Positions 46,229 to 59,459 are shown, numbered from the stretch's first letter. The stretch is 64,000 nucleotides of DNA from Trichostrongylus colubriformis (GCA_963978905.1 OZ022256.1:20647743-20711742), one strand, 5' to 3'. Translations and numbers: made by a program. Notes: generated by a model not told the origin, from the letters alone.

Positions 46229-46300
46229 CTAAATCCTGTGAAATATGACTCCCTTCCTTGTGTGGAAGTTGGGTCTACACCCTTTTGATTTTCGTGCCAG
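46229..46300 (-). repeat. Dispersed repeat family E, copy 4
   Basis: The reverse complement reads GGAAGGGAGTCATATTTCAC then AGGATTT, matching the plus-strand copy at 46660-46830. The two copies form an inverted pair about 400 bp apart. Confidence 0.5.
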
Positions 46301-46659
46301 GTTGAGCAGTGGAGTACTCTGAGCTCCTAGAGGGTGAATGTTATTTGCGTTTTTCTGGTTCTTCTTTGACTGAAGTAGAGGTAGAGGTAGGGTGAAAGGA
46401 GACCGCACTTTCAAACCTCAACGCTAAAGGCACTGGAAACGTAAGGATAATCACAACCGGAGAACATGTGCTCCTCAATTGGTGATGCGATATTTGAAGA
46501 GATAATTTATGGCGCTCTGCGGGCTCTATAACGGCGGCAACCACGGCATGATGGGTGCCGACGGCAGTGTAGCTGTGGAGAGCGGTCCGATCTTGACGGT
46601 GCATGGTCAGCTGGCCTCCTTGTTTCCCCAAAGACTTTTGTGTTGCAGAGAGGGCGAGA

Positions 46660-46830
46660 ACACCCTTTTGGCAAGGACCAGTGGTCGGAAGGGAGTCATA
46701 TTTCTCAGGATTTTGTCATCCACATTCCCTTTTTGTAGAGTCCTACTCCTTGATATCTTTACAGTTACATTCCATCATCGGCCATAATTACCCTCAAAGA
46801 CACTGGAAGGGGTAAATCTGTGAAATATGA
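46660..46830 (+). repeat. Dispersed repeat family E, copy 5
   Basis: Contains GTCGGAAGGGAGTCATATTT and CTCAGGATTTTGTCATCCAC, related to copies at 36.3, 42.7 and 46.25 kb. Confidence 0.5.
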
Positions 46831-47007
46831 AAGTACGGGTGCTCAGCAGTATGACAGTAGAGAAAGAACGAAATAAACCAAGAAACCAAGAAATAGGAGG
46901 CCGACACCTCCTTCTCTCGCGCTGTTCTGCGTCACTAGCCGGGCGAAGACTGCAGAGCGGCTAAATCAGTCGACCGATCGCGAAAGTTGTTTTTCCCTTG
47001 CCGGCAA

Positions 47008-47023
47008 CCCCCCCCCCCCCCCC
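47008..47023 (+). repeat. Poly(C) tract
   Basis: About sixteen consecutive C, followed by ACCCC. Similar G or C homopolymers occur near 24987, 26093 and 34811. Confidence 0.85.
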
Positions 47024-47029
47024 ACCCCG

Positions 47030-50000
47030 ACCGATGAACTGCAGGGCCAACGTCATGCTATGGGATCATGATAAGACCGACCCCAAGCCCCATTGCTAGC
47101 TTCGGTACACATCACCTCCTCTGAAGTGGAAAGGTATGTTTTCAGTTCTCACTTTCTCCTTACTCCTCTCGGTGTCTTCGAAAGTGTCTCGAGATTTAGT
47201 GTCGAGTTTGATGGATGCAAAACCGATTGAGCCTCCCCTCCCATTCCATGAAATCGGTGCATTGCTAATACATATCTCATTGGGTCGAATCGATGTCCTC
47301 ATAGTTCTCACAATTGAGTTAGGAGGAAAATGAAGTGCTCGCTGCAGCCTCGGACCTGGTAGAAATATTGAAGTCCTCTCGGATACAGGGCAAAAGCCCC
47401 TACTAACGGTGCCGCTGGTAGGACTAGAAATTGAGTTGAACAAAGAAAAATACTAAACTAGGTTTTTACGGTATGCGTTGGACTGTTCAGCCATTAGGGA
47501 CCAGAAAATCTCTTAAGTTCCCAATGACGTTTCCGTAGACAGAAATACATAGTCTCTTAAACGGATAACGTATGGCTCTCGTGTAATTGTTATTCTGTTG
47601 AGTCTTTGCTCCTTCTAACCGGCGTTTATCTTAACTATAAATAAAGAGTACACTGGTCATTCATAATGACGCATGAAATATCTGAAGAGCTATCAATTCT
47701 TTGAGAGCAGACAAATCCTATCATAAGATTCGGGGCAGATGCTTCGTTAAATACGACGAAGTAGTCGAATACGATCTGATACTCACTAAAAGCACTTGCA
47801 CTCAAGGTTTCCATAAAGTACTCATGAGTACAACACAAAATCACAACTGTATCACCAGTTACAAATACTCAGTACAATAAAAAATCCTCAGGTTCTTGAA
47901 TGCGCTGTTCGCAGCGATTCTTTGTGGAAATCGCTCAGAAAACTACTATGTACGCATGTCTATTCAGACGCAGAATACTGATGTCACAAACGATACCCAA
48001 ATGCGTCTCCTGTTCTAACACTTTACCTTCAAAAAAGTTGGTTAATAAGAGTGACGCGCCTGCCCTCAAAGTGCATTCCAGTTATAATTGTGGCCCAGCG
48101 GCTTACTGTAGGATTCACGTCTGCACAGCACAGTCCGAAACGGTGAGCCTCTATTTGAGACGCCAGTAGGGGCTCAGTTTAGCTATAGTTTTTCCCATAC
48201 ATTAGTCCCTTTTCTTTCACTATACTACTTACCCAACAGAGCATATAGAGGTCAGGGGTACATAAAGTGTGATTAACATGAAGTATGTAGGTGTCTGTAT
48301 TTCATTCATTCACAATAATGTGAAATGAGTGAAACAACATACAGCAGCATTCATGCGAGACAATGAATGGGAGAATAAGCGAAAGAGAAAGGAAAGAGTG
48401 CTAGTGGTAGAAAAAAAATCCACTGTATTCACACTCGAAGTCTCATCAAGGTGTCGTGTGTGCAATATGTGCAACCTAACAAATTGCAGGCATTACGATA
48501 GGTCTTACCGTAAGCCAAAATTGCCGTCTCCCGGTGTCCTCAGGCAATAAACTGAAACCCGCCGACCTCATGAAAGTATAGATTTGTGGATTGCCACATT
48601 GAGCTGGGATTCATGCGGTTTTATTTATACCTGTGCTTATCGTGGCGGGAGGACGAAGGGTGGGGGACTGGGATTAGAGCCCTAGAAACAAACTAACTGA
48701 GGTGACCGCTAGCAGCTGGGTCACTAACCTTAGACGTATTATCATATATTTACCTGAGGGAGGGGAAGGGAGTGGAGGGAGGTTTCTCTTAACAATCTGT
48801 CCTTACATTGAAGGCTTGGAAGCACTTTATAAGCATCAACACAAGAATCGCTGTTCAAGGTGGCAATCCACAGCTCCATATTTCCATGTCGGGGAGCTTC
48901 GGTATAAATCTCAGGATTAACTCACCATTGGATTTCTTTTGTAATGCGAAAAATGGCAAACGTTTTTCTCACACATATGTCGTCTTACGGGGTCCGAAGA
49001 AAAGTGATTTGCAAAATGTTTGGCTTGTTAACAAATATTATGAGTTTCTAGAGCACAGTATAGCTTCGGTCCCATGAAGAAAAAACAATGCCGGGATCTA
49101 TAAAGAGTCGGCATGGACTTTTAGAAGGATGAAATTACATCAAACGTTCCTGTGTCAAGTTTTTTGGTGCATCCCATTGCGCTGGACATTTTTCCGAGAA
49201 ATGAATAACCTAAATGATAAATAATTATTTTGCACTTCCGAAACATGCAAGAAAATTCGCCATATGTCCAACAACCTCTTACGCAGGGGAGGAAACGTAT
49301 ATAGGTACTTGCTTGTGGTTTATGTGAACTGTGACTGTAAGCACACCCAGAGCAACTTTTTGAATAAACCTTTGTGCCACTTCCAAAAATAAGTCACTGT
49401 AAACAGTACAACACTGTAGCAGAGTTTTCAAAAAAAAAAGCTATTCTATTCGTTCGTTATGCACCTTTGCATTCATTTGCATCACTCACAAGTACTTTTG
49501 CCACATTAAGTGCAAGTACTTTTGATACTAGCTAAATTACTTCTCTGCTTTCAATAAAAGCTACATCCAAACAAGACGTTGATGGCAACAGTATGACTGT
49601 CAGCTCCACTACACTAATATCTGTCAATTCTGGGGGAAATGAAAAGAGCAGACATTGATTGAGAACAGCCAATTTTTCCACTTTCTGAACTTATTTGCAG
49701 AAGTAAATGAAAATTCTGCATTGACAGGCAAAGGACATTTACCATTCCAATGTTGCAGAACAAAATTTTGCACTCATTAGATTGAAAGCAGAGATGCTCG
49801 GTGATGCGCAAGAGAATAAGGTGGATGAATAAAGTCCGAAAAAATAGGGCATGTGCTCTTTCATTTATCTTCACGAAGCCAAGCTTTTGACTGCAGGCTT
49901 TATCACTGGTTATTGGTCGAGGCAAGCAGATCTGTGACATGTGGCGTGGCACGCCATCGAATAACATGCTAATTTGTGAGAGAACTGGACCAAAAAAGTT

Positions 50001-50250
50001 GCGGCCGGCGCCTTTAGCTCAGCGTCGACGAAAAAATAGAAACCGCCCCTGACACTTTCGTTACCACCTTTCAGCAGCATGGAGTGTGACCATAAAAAAG
50101 TAGTCATTCATTGACCATAGCATTGGCATCTCACTATTGAATTTGATTGCCGATTGACAACCTGTCTCAAAGATCGTTATCGGTCTGAAAAAAGGAGGAG
50201 GTCATTGCGAAACTTTTTAATAACTTTGAAATTTTTGCGGTCCTCATTTT
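47030..50250. other. Unassigned stretch
   Basis: No exon could be supported. A 115-codon minus frame at 47096-47443 has mildly coding-like composition but no recognised domain or splice sites. Confidence 0.3.
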
Positions 50251-50254
50251 CTAC

Positions 50255-50550
50255 GCGGGGGCGGAGGTGGTGTAGTGACAGGTGGCGCGCACCCCACTCT
50301 CATGGTGCGGGGATCAAATCCCGCATCAACGCCCGCCCAGGCCAACCAAGCCTTCCATCCCTCCGGGGTCGGTAAATTGGTACCAGACTCGACTGGGAGG
50401 ATAAAAGCACTGACTTGTACATCGGCTGGCCACCGCAAGTCATTGTATAGGCCACATCACATTCACCAGCCATCACGATTCTGAATGGAACTAGAATGTC
50501 GGCGCATCCCACAGAAGGGATTGATTAACGCCAAAAACTTTATCCTTTAA
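50255..50550 (+). mobile_element. tRNA-derived SINE, best copy
   Basis: Begins GCGGGGGCGGAGGTGGTGTA, with A-box-like TGGTGTAGTGAC, then B-box-like GGGGATCAAATCCCGC about 40 bases on. The rest continues GCCCGCCCAGGCCAACCAAG, TTGGTACCAGACTCGACTGG, ACATCGGCTGGCCACCGCAA and TCTGAATGGAACTAGAATG, ending GGGATTGATTAACGCCAAAA plus ACTTTATCCTTTAA. Other copies: 18886-19209, 17091-17226 and 33365-33475. The internal boxes would drive RNA polymerase III; mobility would depend on a partner retrotransposon. Confidence 0.75.
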
Positions 50551-50612
50551 ATTTTATCCATTTTCTAAGCAAAAATGCGCTCCATCGAAAATCCCCCGAG
50601 TTACGGGTACTA

Positions 50613-51233
50613 CACTACGCTGAGGTGGGGGTAATTACGCCAAAAATCCGCGTGGCCGCCTTCGGCGAGTCCGATTTGGATTATATCGTTTCAGAAAACC
50701 TGTACATCTAAGATGGCTGGCTAAAACTAGTCAATTTTGTGTGTAAAAGTCATTTTTGTGTTTTGCTTTGTGTGTTTGCTTTCGTGTTTTGTGGGTTTTG
50801 TGTTTTTTTTGTGTAGAAGAGGGGAGACGCAACTTTGCGTCGACGTCATAGCTTCTTTCCCTCCCTAGGCTTAGGCTAAAGCAGATGGAACCTATGCTTC
50901 GACAGATCCCTTTTTAAGTGGGAGGAGGGGATATCAATTTTAGCCCAAGCCTAGGGAGGGAAGGGAGCCTTGACGTCGACGCAAAGTTGCGTCTCCTCGT
51001 CTTCCACACACAAAAAAAAAACAAAAACACAAAACACACAAAACGCAAGAACAAACACACAATACGAAACAAAAAAGTGACGTTTGCACACAAAAATGAC
51101 TAGATTTTATAAAATTAGGAGCCAGCCATATTGGATGTGCAGATTTCCTGAATTGATATAATCCAACTCGGATTGGTCACGCCGCTCGCCGGGCGGCCGC
51201 GCGGATTTTTGGCGTAATTATCCCCACCCTGTA
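50613..51233. mobile_element. Fold-back element with ~270-bp arms
   Basis: The left arm (about 50613-50880) and right arm (about 50945-51233) are long inverted repeats. Matching blocks include GTAATTACGCCAAAAATCCG, ATGGCTGGCT, the AC/GT-rich tract, GAGACGCAACTTTGCGTCGA (itself partly palindromic) and CCCTCCCTAGGCTTAGGC. The spacer is about 65 bp. No transposase. A whole single strand could form a ~600-base hairpin. Confidence 0.85.
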
Positions 51234-51455
51234 CGCTGTCACCGCCAGCGTAGCGAAGGTGATAAGATGCCGACCGTCCACTTTCCCAATTCAGGTGACA
51301 CATACCACTCTTGAGCGCGGCGCCGAATGTTCAAGCAAGATACTGTCCTCTTGTGGAACCCCTCTCTTTATGTTGATGATGAAAATTCTGCTGTAACTCA
51401 CGAAGTATTCTAATGAACTGAGTAGAGACACCCTGGGCATCCTGGACTTTGATAG

Positions 51456-52660
51456 TCACTTCTGATCAGAGTAGGAAATCTTGTTCAAATCGATAAATGT
51501 GAGATATAGCGGCATTTTGTACTCTCGCGATGCTTCAACGAGCCTACTGATCGTGTGGATGTGATCGATTATACTGAACCCCTTCCGATACACCACTTGC
51601 ACCGCATGGCGTCCTTCACTTAGTGTTCTGCCAGTCCCATTCAAGATAAGTCGACTCGTGAATCGCAGACAGTAGGCAGATTGAACGGTAATTACTAATG
51701 TAGTGCGGCTCTCCATTCTTGTACAGGAACACAGTCCCGCTGATTCCCACGAGGTGGACACTTTGCATTCCAGTAGGTGGCGTAGGCGGCGCATTCCCGG
51801 GTGCTATAACACTCCCCACCGACGAAAGGGTGTGCTGGACTTCACGAGGGAGAGCTGGAGGAGTGGCTCATTCATTCCGCTTTAGATTACTCTTAGGTAG
51901 GTGGAAATAGCCAATAGTGAAGTCCGAGTTGAAGTTGTAGATGACCTTCTCCATTTGAGAGGCGTGTCTATACCGTCCTACGTCGCAGGTCGGTCATTTT
52001 GCTTCTGTGATTGGCGAAACTTCGGCTGACATTGCTGATGCTTTTTCCAACCTTTGCTGCTTCAGCCAGCACAGCTGCTCTTCTCTTCATAAAATTTTAA
52101 CCAACCCTCTGCATTGCTTCGCAAGCTTGGACGTCGGTTGGTAAGCACGTGCGGCTCGTGCGACTCCACGTTGGCGTACCAGCTCTGGATTTCCCGAAGA
52201 GAGACGTCTCTGGTGACTTTCAAACGTTCTTCCCTCTTGGCACTATCATAAAGATGTTCGAGGAGTCGGTTACACTCGTCGTTGATGTCTTCGATAACGG
52301 ATTCCTCCCGTACACTGTCGAGAGAAGCGAAGTGGTCACACTTGATAACTGTTTTCGGGCTTTGCTTCTTAAATTTTCCTGTCTTCACTTATTGCAAGAA
52401 GAGCGGGTGCAGACAAATCGATAGTCTAATTTCGAGTGAAATTTCGGAACAATAGCAACGTCGGTCAAGCAAAACCTTGGATAGAAGATGATGTGATTGA
52501 TATCGTTATGCTATCCACTGAGACACTGCGAGGAACTGTTCAGATCCTCAGCTCCACAACTGTGGGAACGGAATCGCGAAGCTGCTCACGATCCGGGGGT
52601 CTGAAGCGGTGTCTGTGAGGCTATTCGTCAGAGTTGCAAAATTCTGCTAGACCGACGATA
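51456..52660 (-). pseudogene. Decayed RTE-type retrotransposon, second lineage
   Basis: Minus-strand pieces in retrotransposon order but in shifting frames with stops. The end of an endonuclease domain reads DINHIIFYPRFCLTDVAIVP (near 52420-52500). A linker reads SPKTVIKCDHFASLDSV and CNRLLEHLYDSAKREERLK (52250-52380). The reverse transcriptase start reads VFLYKNGEPHYISNYRSICL (near 51660-51730), then HIHTISRLVEASREYKMPLY and LTFIDLNK (51480-51560). The catalytic half after FIDL is lost. It differs clearly from the intact element at 38.7-41.9 kb. Confidence 0.8.
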
Positions 52661-53159
52661 TCATACTCAAAGAAAATCAGGGGGAGTAACTCATCTGAGT
52701 CAAGTGCGAGACAGCTCTGGGTCAATTTTTCGAATCAATTTGGGCGATTTCCAGCTTCGAGCTATAAAACGTGATCAGAAGAATACGAAACAGTCTCTTC
52801 GACTTCACATTTCACTTCAGTGATCTCCCAATAACCCGCATCTCAATCAGTTCGACTCTCTTCTCGAGCTACATTTGAGAGCAAAACCTTACGCTCCTCA
52901 ACAAAACTTAGTGTTTGTCAAGGTCATCACGATTTTCAAAAGTGCTTTGGTGAAAATATGGGACGGTTCGCAAGACGATCACCTGCGGACTGACGGCACT
53001 TGCTTTCCGAAGCTCAATCCGATAGTGCTTACTGGCCAGAGGCATACATATAAAATCCTAGGTACATATTATGAAATGTCAGTTAATCGTCTACACGTCG
53101 AGCGATATTCAACTGAACACCTTCCTTATTATTAGAATGGTTAGGTTTCGTCAAGCGGT

Positions 53160-53380
53160 CAGTACTTTTGATGCACAGTGATGTGCATGCACTTGTGTAT
53201 CTGTGATATGTATGTGCATTTACTAGTGTGACGTGTACTTCTATATCTGAGTGTGACAAAGTGCGAAGTTGTGCGGGTGTATGCATGTGTGCCTGTAATC
53301 ATGCATATGTAAGCATTGGTAAGTGTTAGGGTATTTGTGTGCGTTTACGTGCATTTGCAAGATATACAAATATTGCATAT
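53160..53380. repeat. TG-rich low-complexity tract
   Basis: Irregular TGTG, GTATGTGCAT and TGCATGTGTG words dominate about 200 bp, consistent with a decayed (TG)n-type array. Confidence 0.6.
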
Positions 53381-54335
53381 ATAGTAGGTGCAATCCACAA
53401 TAGGTCCAATAGGTCGCACAAGAATGTGTAGGTATGTAAGGGGTAAAGTTCTGAATTTTAACAGGAGCTACATAGAAGGAGGATAACAGTGAGCAATTGT
53501 ATAAGAAGGCATTAATGTAATTGAATACGGTATTTGTTGAGTGTTTTCCTGCAGAACGTCAATGCTCTTTAACATCAACGTGAAAAGAGCTGTGTGGGTG
53601 CAAATAAATTAGGGTGATACCTTGTAGAAGTTGAGGAGACTCGCTAAAAGTCTCGGTACCGTAATGGATAAAAGCATGCTCGCAATGTAGCGAGTCCAGC
53701 CACTTACCAGATAATACCTTCTACCACCGATTTGGCGTCCTTCCAACTCCTTCTTTTTGTTTGACAAGGATGTCAAAGTTGTTCGGTAAATTCGGTTGGC
53801 CAGCGAAAAACCAACGTTTCGATAATTCGACCTCAAAGCTGGCACGGTGTGATACCATTTTTTCCGTTTGTTGGAGCATCATTTAGAGGGTGGTATGACG
53901 TAAGAGGCACTGTATCGTTGGGTTGCTAAGTTTTTGCTCCTCATGAACACTACTTGCCGGCGTGTTAAAGATGGAAAAGGCGTAATTTTACAAGAAAAAC
54001 ACGGTCGTCCTAGAAATATAATAATGCAGTAATCAAGCGCATAGAAGACGAAGAAGACGATGTCTATGTTGACTCGTTCAATGTGGGCGTCGAAAATCAA
54101 AGAAGAAAGGAGCTTTCAGATGGGAGGGGGTTCTGCAAGGACACTCACGTAATTTATGTGTGTATTAAATAGCACTCTGACTGAAAAATAGCCTCCGATT
54201 GAATATTGAAGGGTGCCTTCACTGAGAGAGGGCAAGTTGCTGATGTGCAACAGGAACATGTCTTCAGACTATTTCAGTAGCCAGCCTGTCAATGATATAA
54301 AGGCTTTATACATGTGGTGCTACGTGTGTCATATA

Positions 54336-55175
54336 TTAGGTTGTCGAAAAAGTTTTTTCGTTCTTATACGTGCTTTTACCCTCCAAACTGCTTTCCATCG
54401 ATTTCTCCTGTATATACACATGTAGTACAAGTTCCCACGCATCTATAGGTATTATTGTCTTCCATCTCCCGGATAACCTTTTTTGGCAAAATATATCAAA
54501 GGAGTACTTTCGGGGCATTCTATTATATGATTTCAAATATGGCCACCAGCAACCGAATCCAGTCGTCGTATAAACGCTGCTTTTCGAAGACCGTTCAATA
54601 TCTAAACTTGTGGCACAATTCTGGTTCAAATGCTTTCGAGAAGGCAACCACAATGTCAAAGATTCTGACCGGTCCGGACCCCCATCGGAGGTCAACAACG
54701 AATGATTGCGGGTGCTGGTTTGCGACACTATACTAACAGCAAACCTATACTGTCAGCAGCCGTATATTCCGGTCGCGAAAATCACAGAGAAACGTCGGAA
54801 ACATGACACGATTCTTTTTCTACACGATAATGCTCGCTCACATATTGTGAAAGTGACTCGCCAAAAAACTCTTAAGCTTGGATAGGAACTGCTACCCCAT
54901 CCACCTTATAGCGCTCTTCGAATTACTACCTTTTCCTATCCTAGTCTAACGCCATTCAAAGAACACCTTCGATAATGAAGATGACATGGAACGGTGTTGT
55001 GCAACTTCTTCATATCAAAGCCAGAGCAGTTCCATGCGGATGGCATAGCAAATTTGCCAGAAAGGTGGCGGAGATTGGTAGAACAAGATGGTGATTACCC
55101 TGTTTCATGGTATGCTCTGTATTTCGTGATAAAGTGTAAAAATGATTGCTACAAAAAACTTTTTCGACAACCTAA
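54336..55175 (+). mobile_element. Internally deleted mariner with both TIRs
   Basis: The left end TTAGGTTGTCGAAAAAGTTT and the right end in reverse complement are identical for over 20 bases. Both are flanked by TA (54334-54335, 55176-55177). At 840 bp it is about 450 bp shorter than a typical mariner. Confidence 0.88.
54507..55113 (+). pseudogene. Mariner transposase remnant (in 54336-55175)
   Basis: Pieces on the plus strand: GILLYDFKYGH (N-terminal helix-turn-helix), FLHDNARSHIVKVTRQKTLK (second catalytic Asp region), LLPHPPYS (the PPYS motif before the third Asp) and FFISKPEQFHADGIANLPER followed by WRRLVEQDGDY (C-terminus). Stops and frame changes separate them, and the first catalytic Asp region is missing with the internal deletion. 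Confidence 0.82.
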
Positions 55176-55589
55176 TATAACAACACAACCAAGATAGGAG
55201 AAGGACAGCAAAAAAGTGCTAAAACTTGAGAGACACCTTCTGTCCCTTTGCAGACAGGAAATGGTAGTCCTTGTGCTTTGCGAGTCTTTGCGCAAGGAAC
55301 ATTCCACAAAAAAGTTCTCAAATTAATATCTAGGTCAAGACAAGAGCTGCACTATCAAAAACATTAGCTATTTGCATGGAATAGCCTTCAGGGCTTCACA
55401 ACCATCGAGGCTGAACCTGTTTGTTTGTAATTAACACAATTTTTTTCTTTCAATGTAAAGCGTTATGTGTCATTCGAGAGCTTATTCAATGCTCTTTTGA
55501 AAATATTTGTCAAAAACTTATCATGGCGTTTTTTCTCTTCATAACTTTGGTCTTAATTGCAGATGTCGTAGTGTAATGCTTTCTTCTAT

Positions 55590-56150
55590 GAGTTCAAGCT
55601 AGGGGGTAATGCAGCTCAAACCGCTCGGAACATCAACGTAGTAAGGGAAGAGGAAAGTCGGCAAATCCACGGTACAGCGCGGGTATCACAAATCTCGCTC
55701 TGGCTAAATCAACCTTGTGGATTAGCGACATGGCTTTTTGGTAGTCTGCAGTCGGTCTCATTCATCACAGCTTTCCGAAGGGCGAAACGATTACGGCAAA
55801 GAAATACTGCTAACAAATCAACTAAATGCGTCAGAAGCTCCGACGCATGTAACCGAGATGCGCCCGTGATCGGCCAGTAAGAAGGGATCGATTCTCTTCC
55901 ACGCACAACCGACTCTGAAAAAGTTGAACGAATGGGGTTACGATACTCTACTTCATCAGCCATACTCATCGTACTTATTCCCCATCGACTACCACTTCTC
56001 AAGCATCTGGACCACTTCCTCCACAGAAAATGCTTCAAAAACCAAGACGATATCAAAAACCCTTTCGCTGACTTTATCGACCCTAGAACCCCGGACTTCT
56101 ATGCTAGCAGCAAAAGTTTCTCGCTGACAACTATGTGCTGATTCTTACGT
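55590..56150 (+). pseudogene. Second mariner transposase remnant
   Basis: Plus-strand pieces: FKLGGNAAQTARNINVV (N-terminal domain, near 55597-55650), KLNEWGYDTLLHQPYSSYLF then PIDYHF (third catalytic Asp region, 55920-56000) and RKCFKNQDDIKNPFADFIDP then RTPDFYA (C-terminus, 56025-56105) in a shifted frame. No TIRs were found. It is a different lineage from the neighbouring element. Confidence 0.78.
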
Positions 56151-56199
56151 TCGATTAATAAAGTTTATTGTAAGCTGAGTTACTTTCATTTGAAGATAG

Positions 56200-59150
56200 G
56201 GTTCAAAAACCTGCATTTTCTGCAACGACCTCATGCAAATAAGCTCTATATATTCAAAAAAAAATGCCAAATATGTCCAGTAACGATAACCTTGCCTGGA
56301 CCCTTACAATAACTCGGGATCGAAAAAAAGTCGACGAAAATAGCCTGCGATAATATGAGGCAAAATCTCTAAAATTGTGCCAAAGTAGTGGAGAAAAGTA
56401 AAAGCTCTAGAAACTTCCAAATCGGTCATGAGCAGAGTTTTCTATTGGTATCATTTAGAAATTGTTTGCAGCACGTCAAAGCAAGTTTTAGCAAAAAGTC
56501 GGAAAAAACAATGGCTCATCCGTTTTTGGGTGCTGATTGAGCATGAATTAGTAGCGGTTATGTACTTAGTACACCAGTCTGAAATGAATACGTATGAGAG
56601 CAGGTCTCTTTCAGCACCCTACATTGAAGCCCAATTATTCAGGTTTGTAAGATGTGTGATCTGAATGAGCCTTGCACGCCTGAGATACGTCAAATGGGCG
56701 TCTACAGACGCCATTCACGGAACAAACGCCATTAAAAAACGGCACATTCGGAACGTGAACATTAGAATCAGCACAGTGGCAATTCCAATTTGACGTAGAC
56801 CCCATTTTCTTACATAGGATCAATGGGCTACAGTAATACTCGTGCAAAATGATAGAAAACTAAGGAGGAATGTAATAGGTTATCTCATAGAACCAAATAC
56901 ATCATATTAAAGGAATAGCCTTAACTACCTTCCCCCAAAGTTTTCAAGGGAAAAGTTATAGCTGGAAAATAAAGTGCAGAGAGTATTAGAAACATCATTT
57001 TAACAAGAGATCGCGAGAATAAAAACAGATCCTAATTTGTTTCATCTGAGCCCCTCTTTCTGCTACTTCCACTCATTTGTTCTGTTTTGCACTTGCTTTT
57101 ACCTAAAAACATTCAGCTTCTTGAACAGTCGCTTGTTACATGGATTCATTTGCCATCAACAACGTTCGATAACAAGGAATTTCTGGGAACACCCTTACTT
57201 GAGTATTCTTCGTTATTATAATTGTTGACTCCTGCATTCATGGTTTTTGGTATGAGACTAGGAAATAATTCACTCAGTACTTGAACAATGGCGGCTTCCT
57301 TCAAGTGAACTTTGGTTAATCCTGGTGAACATTTCGCCGAATTTCTTCAAAATTTGTCAATTAACTGACTTCACCTTAACCAAGTATGTGTACACTAACA
57401 GTGAACTTACAACATTATTCGTCTTAGATGAGGTAGTTCGTTCCTAAAAATGCAAAAAAAAAACTGCAGAAATACTCAAGCCACTATCTTTATCACTTCG
57501 GTTACCTATTTTCATATTTAATTTATTAACTTGACTTCAAAATGGATAATGGGAAAAAATTAGCACAAAGAGGGAGAGGGGGAGCTTGGAAGTGTGCAAG
57601 AAATGATGAGGTGTTTGGTCTGTAGCAATCACCACTTTACTTGCACTAAATCGGTCAACTAGAATTGTGTTGAAAATCGAATTTCTGCAATTCCATTATG
57701 GTAGACAGTGGGACTTCCAAGTTTCTTAATAGTTTTGCAGGAATTGTGCGGTTTTACATGAAGTTGCGCCCTTCGGGCACAACTGCCAGGGCCCAGGTGC
57801 AGGATTAAGATCTTTACCATCCTAGTTCATGACGTCACAGCTTTAAAAGATTCGCGAGAGCAATTCATGAAAGCCTTTATCGTTTATGCTACACTGCTCC
57901 ATAAGTCTCAGAATGGTGCCTTTCAATGAATTCATTTTATTGCTTACAATTAGAGAAAGATTAGTAATGAAAAGATAGAGTACTCTCTTCATTTTTCACA
58001 GTTTGCTAATCTATTTACAACCTTGCAGTACGTTTTGGGGAATAGACTGACCGGAGCACAGAAAGTCACATAATCACAGGAAGGGCACAAAAATAAGTCC
58101 AGAAGAAGATTCCTCGAAACCAAATCTACACTAGGACTGATTTGGACCGAACGGCTCCCAGGCTCTCTCTCTCAAGAAATGTGAATTCTGCCAATGGGAA
58201 GGAGAAAGTCATTATGAATCATTTCCCGGAAGTCACTTAACCTGAGTCGAATTCTAGAAAGTGTAGGAAGGAGAGTTTTTCTGACGGTCTCGCGGGCATT
58301 CTTTCCGTTCTCAGCAACTAACTCTATCCGGACAGACCATCATTCGAGAATTCACTCAACTTTTCGCATCAGAGACCCCACCGTCAACAAGCCTCGAGCG
58401 AATGGAGTTTTTGCTTTTATGAAGGGCAAGAGCTGCAGCACCGAACAACTTTGAATTTCCATACTAATGAGTTTGGGTTCTGCCTAAATTTACTTCTTCT
58501 GGTTCCAATTTACATTGTGCACCGGCCTGGTTATATGCGCAGTGGATAGTATGTTGGTGGAGCCGGTGCAGTAGCGAGCGTGCCGATTTTACCTTCATGG
58601 CCTACATGAAATTCGAAGCAGTGTGTACCCAAGCTATTCAAGTATGTAGGCGCTCCCAGTGTCGGGGAACATAGTCGCTCCGGTACGACCCCCTCTATGG
58701 GACCTCATGCTGCATACACGGGACCAGTCGCTTCAGTATGAGTGTGAGGGAATTTGAAATATATCTCTGCTCCTTTTTTGATAACTACAAAGCTAGTGAC
58801 CATCGCCGTACTATGTAGTTGCAATGTGTTATCGCTATGTATTCTAACATGAGGCGAGAAAACATTTCACATATTCTTGCGCGGATTCATAGTGAAATAC
58901 CCTTCGTTTCTCATCTACTTACTGAGAATTTGATTCCAATGCTTACCGCTGACCTCTGCAGGTACGACTTCCTCCTGCCCTGTCAAATACGACCCGCCTT
59001 TGATGAATCCTGGGCACCCGATGTACCCTAAATCCAAATCATCCCTCTGGCTTCGATCAACTGGCACTAGACACGATTTTCTTCTGATTTCATTTAGGAC
59101 AGCTACAAAAACACGACAAAGGAGAGCTGTTAAAGGATCGTCTTTATAAA
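56200..59150. other. Unassigned AT-rich stretch
   Basis: No exon could be supported. A GCTGACCTCTGCAGGTACGA block near 58945 resembles one near 27010, suggesting another diverged dispersed repeat. Confidence 0.3.
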
Positions 59151-59154
59151 TTTG

Positions 59155-59455
59155 AATTTTTCTGTTACCCGCACATTCATTATGTATTTACTTACTACGG
59201 AACTACTGCCTACTACGAACCACATGCATTTCAAACGAGTAAACGAAAGTTCGATGCTCCTCATTGTGACGTCTGACGGGGTTGGACTGTCCATGGAGGC
59301 GAGATCGCAAGGACTCTGTGAGAAGGCGTCGGCGATCACGTGGTCGGGGAACCGGAGTGGGAGCAGATCAATATTGAGCGCGGAACTTTGAACTGCCTTC
59401 TTCCCACTGATAGCTGTTCAAAGACTGCTCGGCGGGAATTCAAACAAGAGGCTGT
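59155..59455 (+). repeat. Dispersed repeat family D, copy 3
   Basis: Contains TTCTGTTACCCGCACATTCA, ACGAACCACATGCATTTCAA, ATCACGTGGTCGGGGAACCG, GAGCAGATCAATATTGAGCG and CGGCGGGAATTCAAAC, in the order of the copies near 38.0 and 45.65 kb. Confidence 0.55.
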
Positions 59456-59459
59456 TTTC

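Noticed and set aside
50255..50350. tRNA gene
   Set aside because: A- and B-box-like blocks are present but no complete cloverleaf. The sequence continues into a repeated SINE body with other copies.
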